A stretch of DNA of 27,552 nucleotides, taken from JAGMXM01 sp964458325 (GTDB lineage: Bacteria > Verrucomicrobiota > Verrucomicrobiia > Limisphaerales > UBA1319). Under the pieces are notes generated by a model, which was not told where the DNA came from, searched no databases, and saw nothing but the letters and a program-made list of their open reading frames with translations. Shown piece by piece: positions 24,666-27,552 of the stretch. How positions within the stretch are numbered: the first letter of the stretch is position 1; every line of letters begins with the position of its first letter. The position numbers and the translations under genes are program-made. The DNA is taken from positions 1-27,552 of the forward strand of contig CAYWIM010000064.1 of NCBI GenBank assembly GCA_964458325.1, written 5' to 3'.

Positions 24666-26288
24666 TTAACCCGCGGATTCCGGGGCGGCCTCAGCCGCCG
24701 GGGGCGGGCTTGCGTCGGCGGTGGATGCGCCGGGATGGCGGTAGCTGGCCACCACCCAGTCGCTGAGCACCCGGTCCGGGCGCTCGACGGCATCGGCGTC
24801 CACCTCGAACCGCTGCTGGCCAGTGTTCCGGGCGATGAGCCGGAGCCCGAACTGGTAATCCCGAAACCGCTCCGCGCAGAGGTCGCGCACGGAGACGCCC
24901 TGCTCCTCGGCGCGGGCGATCAGCCGCTCGACGGCAGCGGGGGTGAAGGCCAGGCGCAGCCCATGGCTGCGCTCGAACCGGTCGGCGAATTCCTCGACCA
25001 CCTGCTGGGCCAGCTGCCGCTCCTGGACCTGCTGGCTCGCCAGCAGCGCCGGCAGCGCCCGCTCCGGCTCGTCCACCAGCTCGCGCGTGACCGAAAACCG
25101 CTTCACGCCCGTCGAGGGCAGCTCGAACTTGAAATCGCGAAACACCCGCTCGCAGACCGTCATCAGCCCTCGAGCGCCGGTCTGCTCGTCGGCGGCCCGC
25201 TCGGCGATCCGCCGCAGGCCGTCCTCCTGGAAGAGCACCTCGATCCCATAGGCCCCGAACGTCTGCTCGTATTGCCGGATGATGCTGCCTTCGGACGATT
25301 TCAGAATCTGGAACAGGTCGTCGGTCGTCAGCGGGTGGCAGTGGACCCGCACCGGCAGGCGCCCGATGAACTCGGGCTCGAATCCATACTCGATGAAATC
25401 CCGGGTCCGGGCCTGGCCCAGGACCTGCTCGGAGGTGAGCGACGCGGGCCCCCGGGCGGCAAATCCCACGACCGCCTCGCGCAGCCGGCGCCGCACCAGG
25501 GCTTCGAGGCCGTCGAAGGCCCCGCTGACCACGAACAGGATGTGCCGGGTGTTGATGGTGGACGGCGGGCGCCGCCCTCCCCGCTGCGTCATCTCCATCA
25601 TCGCCTGGAGCTGACCAGCCAGATCGTTCGGCGCCCGCGACGGCACCTCGGTCTCCTCCATCAGCTTGAGCAGGTTGATCTGCACCCCGCGTCCGCTCAC
25701 GTCCCGCCCCGACATCCCCGCCGTCGCCGCGATCTTGTCGATCTCGTCGATGTAGATGATCCCATGCTGGGCCCGGGTCACGTCGCCGTCAGCCCGCCGG
25801 AGCAGGTCGCGCACCAGGTCCTCGACGTCCCCCCCCACATACCCCGTCTCGGAAAACTTGGTGGCGTCGGCCTTCACGAACGGCACGCCGATCAGGTCGG
25901 CCAGGCTTCGGATGAGGTAGGTCTTGCCGACGCCGGTCGGGCCGATCAGCAGGATGTTCTGCTTGGCGTATTGGGCCTGCTCCTGGCCGGCCATGGCCAG
26001 CCGCACCTGATGGTAATGATCGCAGAGGGCGACGCTGAGAACCCGCTTGGCCTCCTCCTGGCGAATCACGAACCGGTCCAGGTGCGCCTTGATCTCCTGG
26101 GGCCGGTAATTGAACTGGAACGCCGGCACCTTGGGCTCCTCCACCGGATCCGCCCCCTCGCCAGCCGGCTCGGCGGGCGCCGGCCGAGCCCCCAGCCCCA
26201 TCCCGGGCCACTGCTGCCGCATCCATTCCTGCATCCGCCGCTGGAGATCCTCGGGCGTCAGCGGCCCCATCTGCATCCATGGTCGCAT
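24666..26288 (-). CDS. ClpX-like AAA+ unfoldase lacking the zinc domain, with duplicated C-terminal lid
   Basis: A 540-residue hexameric-type ATPase. Walker A GPTGVGKT (116-123), pore-loop GYVG (149-152), Walker B IIYIDEIDK (177-185), sensor-1 region FVVSGAFDGLE (252-262), arginine-finger region PEFIGRLPV (305-313) and sensor-2 GARGL (371-375) follow the ClpX plan. In place of the Cys4 zinc domain there is a 55-residue tail rich in M/Q/W/P. The loop that in ClpX carries the ClpP-docking IGF tripeptide here reads VVGFAAR, so protease docking is possible but uncertain. Residues 444-510 repeat the lid seen at 349-412, without the sensor-2 motif. ClpX is about 420 residues. GGGAG precedes the ATG closely. 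No clpP is nearby. Confidence 0.85.
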   Translation of the reverse strand: MRPWMQMGPLTPEDLQRRMQEWMRQQWPGMGLGARPAPAEPAGEGADPVEEPKVPAFQFNYRPQEIKAHLDRFVIRQEEAKRVLSVALCDHYHQVRLAMAGQEQAQYAKQNILLIGPTGVGKTYLIRSLADLIGVPFVKADATKFSETGYVGGDVEDLVRDLLRRADGDVTRAQHGIIYIDEIDKIAATAGMSGRDVSGRGVQINLLKLMEETEVPSRAPNDLAGQLQAMMEMTQRGGRRPPSTINTRHILFVVSGAFDGLEALVRRRLREAVVGFAARGPASLTSEQVLGQARTRDFIEYGFEPEFIGRLPVRVHCHPLTTDDLFQILKSSEGSIIRQYEQTFGAYGIEVLFQEDGLRRIAERAADEQTGARGLMTVCERVFRDFKFELPSTGVKRFSVTRELVDEPERALPALLASQQVQERQLAQQVVEEFADRFERSHGLRLAFTPAAVERLIARAEEQGVSVRDLCAERFRDYQFGLRLIARNTGQQRFEVDADAVERPDRVLSDWVVASYRHPGASTADASPPPAAEAAPESAG

Positions 26289-26295
26289 CGTCTCC

Positions 26296-26305
26296 CACTA
26301 TAGTG
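26296..26305. promoter_or_regulatory. 10-bp palindrome in the divergent clpX-like/exbB promoter region
   Basis: CACTATAGTG is perfectly self-complementary and lies 7 nt from the ClpX-like start codon. It contains TATAGT in both directions, so it could be an operator or, less likely, a -10 element; no matching -35 is evident. It sits in the 107-nt space that must carry both divergent promoters. Confidence 0.25.
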
Positions 26306-26395
26306 CCACCGGGCGGCAGGGCGCAACGAGTCATTGGATTCCAGGCTTGTGGCCCGCGGGGCGTCTGCGTTAAGAGCAACGGGACGAAAGGCAAT

Positions 26396-27010
26396 ATGCT
26401 GGAATTCCTTGTAGCGGGCGGGCCGTTCATGGTGCTGCTGGTGCTGACGTCGGTGGTGGCGCTGGCCTTCATCATCGAGCGGGGCTTTGCGCTGCGCTGG
26501 CGGCGGGTCATCCCCGGGCCCCTGAGCGCGGCCGTGGAAACCACTTACACCACCGGAGACACCGAGCCGCTCAAGCAGGCATGCCAGGCGCATCCGTCTC
26601 CGTTGAGCCGCCTGCTGCTGCTGGCCGCCGAGCACTTGATCTGGCCCAAGCCCGAAAACCAGGACGCACTCCAGACCCAGGCCCGGCACGAGGTCCTCAA
26701 GCTCGAACGCGGCCTGGTGGTGCTCGAGGTCATCGTCGGCATCTCTCCGCTGCTGGGCCTGGTCGGCACGATCCACGGCCTCATCACCCTGTTCGGCGAC
26801 ATCAGCCGCGCCGGGCTCGGGGACAGCACCGTAGTCGCCCGGGGCATCGGGATCGCCCTCAACACCACCCTGACCGGCCTGCTGATCGCCGTTCCCGCCC
26901 TGGTCGCCTGGAGCTATTTCACCAAGAAGGTCGAGGTCCTGACCGCGGAGATGGAGCTCATCTGCGACGAGTTCCTCCGATTCCACTACCGGCGCCGCAA
27001 GAAGGCCTGA
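26396..27010 (+). CDS. exbB: MotA/TolQ/ExbB proton-channel family protein
   Basis: A 204-residue inner-membrane protein with three hydrophobic segments: residues about 7-27 (GGPFMVLLVLTSVVALAFII), about 105-125 (LEVIVGISPLLGLVGTIHGL) and about 148-170 (IGIALNTTLTGLLIAVPALVAW). The conserved block ISPLLGLVGTIHGLITLF and the LNTTLTGLLIAVPALV helix define the family. Together with ExbD it forms a proton-driven motor energising TonB- or Tol-type transport across the envelope. ATG 26396 has AAAGG six bases upstream; the frame further upstream (to 26279) crosses the divergent promoter region. The exbD-like gene follows after 3 nt. TolQ is possible, but no tolA/tolB/tonB is in view. Confidence 0.9.
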   Translation: MLEFLVAGGPFMVLLVLTSVVALAFIIERGFALRWRRVIPGPLSAAVETTYTTGDTEPLKQACQAHPSPLSRLLLLAAEHLIWPKPENQDALQTQARHEVLKLERGLVVLEVIVGISPLLGLVGTIHGLITLFGDISRAGLGDSTVVARGIGIALNTTLTGLLIAVPALVAWSYFTKKVEVLTAEMELICDEFLRFHYRRRKKA

Positions 27011-27013
27011 TCC

Positions 27014-27451
27014 ATGCGCTTCAGCGTCCGCAAAAAACGCCAGCCGCCCACGGTGATCATCGTGTCGCTGATCGACATCCTGATCGTGCTCCTGATCTTC
27101 CTGATTGTGACCACGACGTTCAAGGAGAAGCCGGCGCTTCAGCTCACCCTGCCGGAGTCCGCGCACGCCCGGGCGGGCGCGTCGGAGAGCCATGTGGTGG
27201 TCACCATCGCCAAACAGGCGCCGTTCCTCTACCTCGGCCCCGAACCCGTCACGTCCGCCGACCTCGAGCGCCAGCTCCTGGCCCGCGCCGCCCAGCAGCC
27301 CGATCTGCGCCTCTCGATCCAGGCCGATGCCGAAGCGCCCTTCGGCCAGATCGTCCAGGTCATGGACATCGCCAAAACCGCCCGCATCAAGACCGTCAGC
27401 GCCGTCACTCGAACCGTCCGCCCCCCTTCCCCGGCGCCCTCGAATCCCTGA
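27014..27451 (+). CDS. exbD: ExbD/TolR-family protein
   Basis: A 145-residue partner of the ExbB-like protein. It has a basic N-terminal tail (RFSVRKKRQPPT), one TM helix (VIIVSLIDILIVLLIFLIVT) with the essential membrane aspartate at D21, then a periplasmic domain with the family layout (LQLTLPES, VVVTIAKQAPFLYLG, LRLSIQADAEAPFGQIVQVMDIAKTARI). The family length is about 140. The gap to the upstream gene is 3 nt, so they form one transcription unit. Its stop is followed by a cluster of inverted repeats. Confidence 0.92.
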   Translation: MRFSVRKKRQPPTVIIVSLIDILIVLLIFLIVTTTFKEKPALQLTLPESAHARAGASESHVVVTIAKQAPFLYLGPEPVTSADLERQLLARAAQQPDLRLSIQADAEAPFGQIVQVMDIAKTARIKTVSAVTRTVRPPSPAPSNP

Positions 27452-27463
27452 AAGCGTGCTGCT

Positions 27464-27552
27464 GCCTGCCGCCGGGTTGTGAGCTTGCAGGCATCGGCGC
27501 GGCGTCCACGGAGTGGCCGCCCTACCTTTCGGCTTTCGGCTTGCAAGGTAGG
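27464..27552. repeat. REP-like inverted-repeat cluster downstream of exbD
   Basis: Three nested or adjacent inverted repeats: GCCTGC/GCAGGC (27464-27492), GGCGTCCAC-GGA-GTGGCCGCC (27501-27521, one mismatch in nine pairs) and CCTACCTT/AAGGTAGG (27521-27552). No coding frame of convincing composition lies here. The arrangement of a hairpin next to CTACC/GGTAG resembles a REP/BIME. The cluster is cut by the window end, so its full extent is unknown. Confidence 0.5.

Noticed and set aside
1..27552. CRISPR arrays, tRNA or rRNA genes, insertion sequences
   Set aside because: No regularly spaced direct repeats, no cloverleaf-like GGTTC-N-A-N2 context with matching acceptor stems, and no transposase frame were seen.

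Overview
The window is GC-rich bacterial chromosome from a Gram-negative-type cell with an outer membrane: it has an outer-membrane barrel, a Wza-type lipoprotein and an ExbB/ExbD pair. The best guess is a Verrucomicrobiota/PVC-group organism. This rests on gene style (beta-helix and FG-GAP secreted proteins, a Wzc/Wza exopolysaccharide set, GTAG-type palindromic repeats) and not on any marker gene, so the taxonomy is inference. No rRNA, tRNA, CRISPR array, integrase or complete transposon was seen.

Layout. (1) 96-4672, minus strand: a three-gene restriction-modification operon (XRE/HTH regulator, beta-class adenine methyltransferase, DEAD/DEAH-type Res endonuclease). (2) 4805-5254: a small HIRAN-domain protein with a Tat export signal, separated from the next gene by a perfect 29-nt palindrome. 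(3) 5308-10379, minus: an RbsA-like ATPase and an RbsC-like permease, followed closely by a secreted FG-GAP/VCBS repeat protein. The ATPase carries a low-complexity linker that looks like an in-frame palindromic repeat; a second copy of the repeat core lies upstream of the gene. (4) 10560-12962, plus: a small unknown protein, then a secreted right-handed beta-helix protein resembling carbohydrate-active enzymes. (5) 13020-17554, minus: an exopolysaccharide module of outer-membrane barrel, Wzc-type tyrosine kinase, Wza-type lipoprotein and a small FHA/TM protein, with a clear promoter and an internal terminator. (6) 17683-24487, minus: a compact operon of lysA, corA, a soluble histidine kinase, an NtrC-type sigma-54 activator and a GT39-like membrane glycosyltransferase, the last four genes overlapping by 1-10 nt. 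(7) 24666-26288, minus: a ClpX-like AAA+ unfoldase lacking the zinc finger and carrying a duplicated C-terminal lid. (8) 26396-27451, plus: exbB- and exbD-like motor genes, followed by a cluster of REP-like inverted repeats at the window end.

How they fit together. Regions 5 and 6 are adjacent and co-oriented, and together look like an envelope-polysaccharide locus: export and length-control machinery, a lipid-linked-sugar glycosyltransferase and a two-component sigma-54 regulator. Regions 3 and 4 are a sugar uptake/carbohydrate-processing pair transcribed divergently. Region 1 is a self-contained defence module. No gap between genes exceeds 300 bases; the longest is 24488-24665, which holds only GC-rich hairpins, and bases 1-95 show nothing recognisable.
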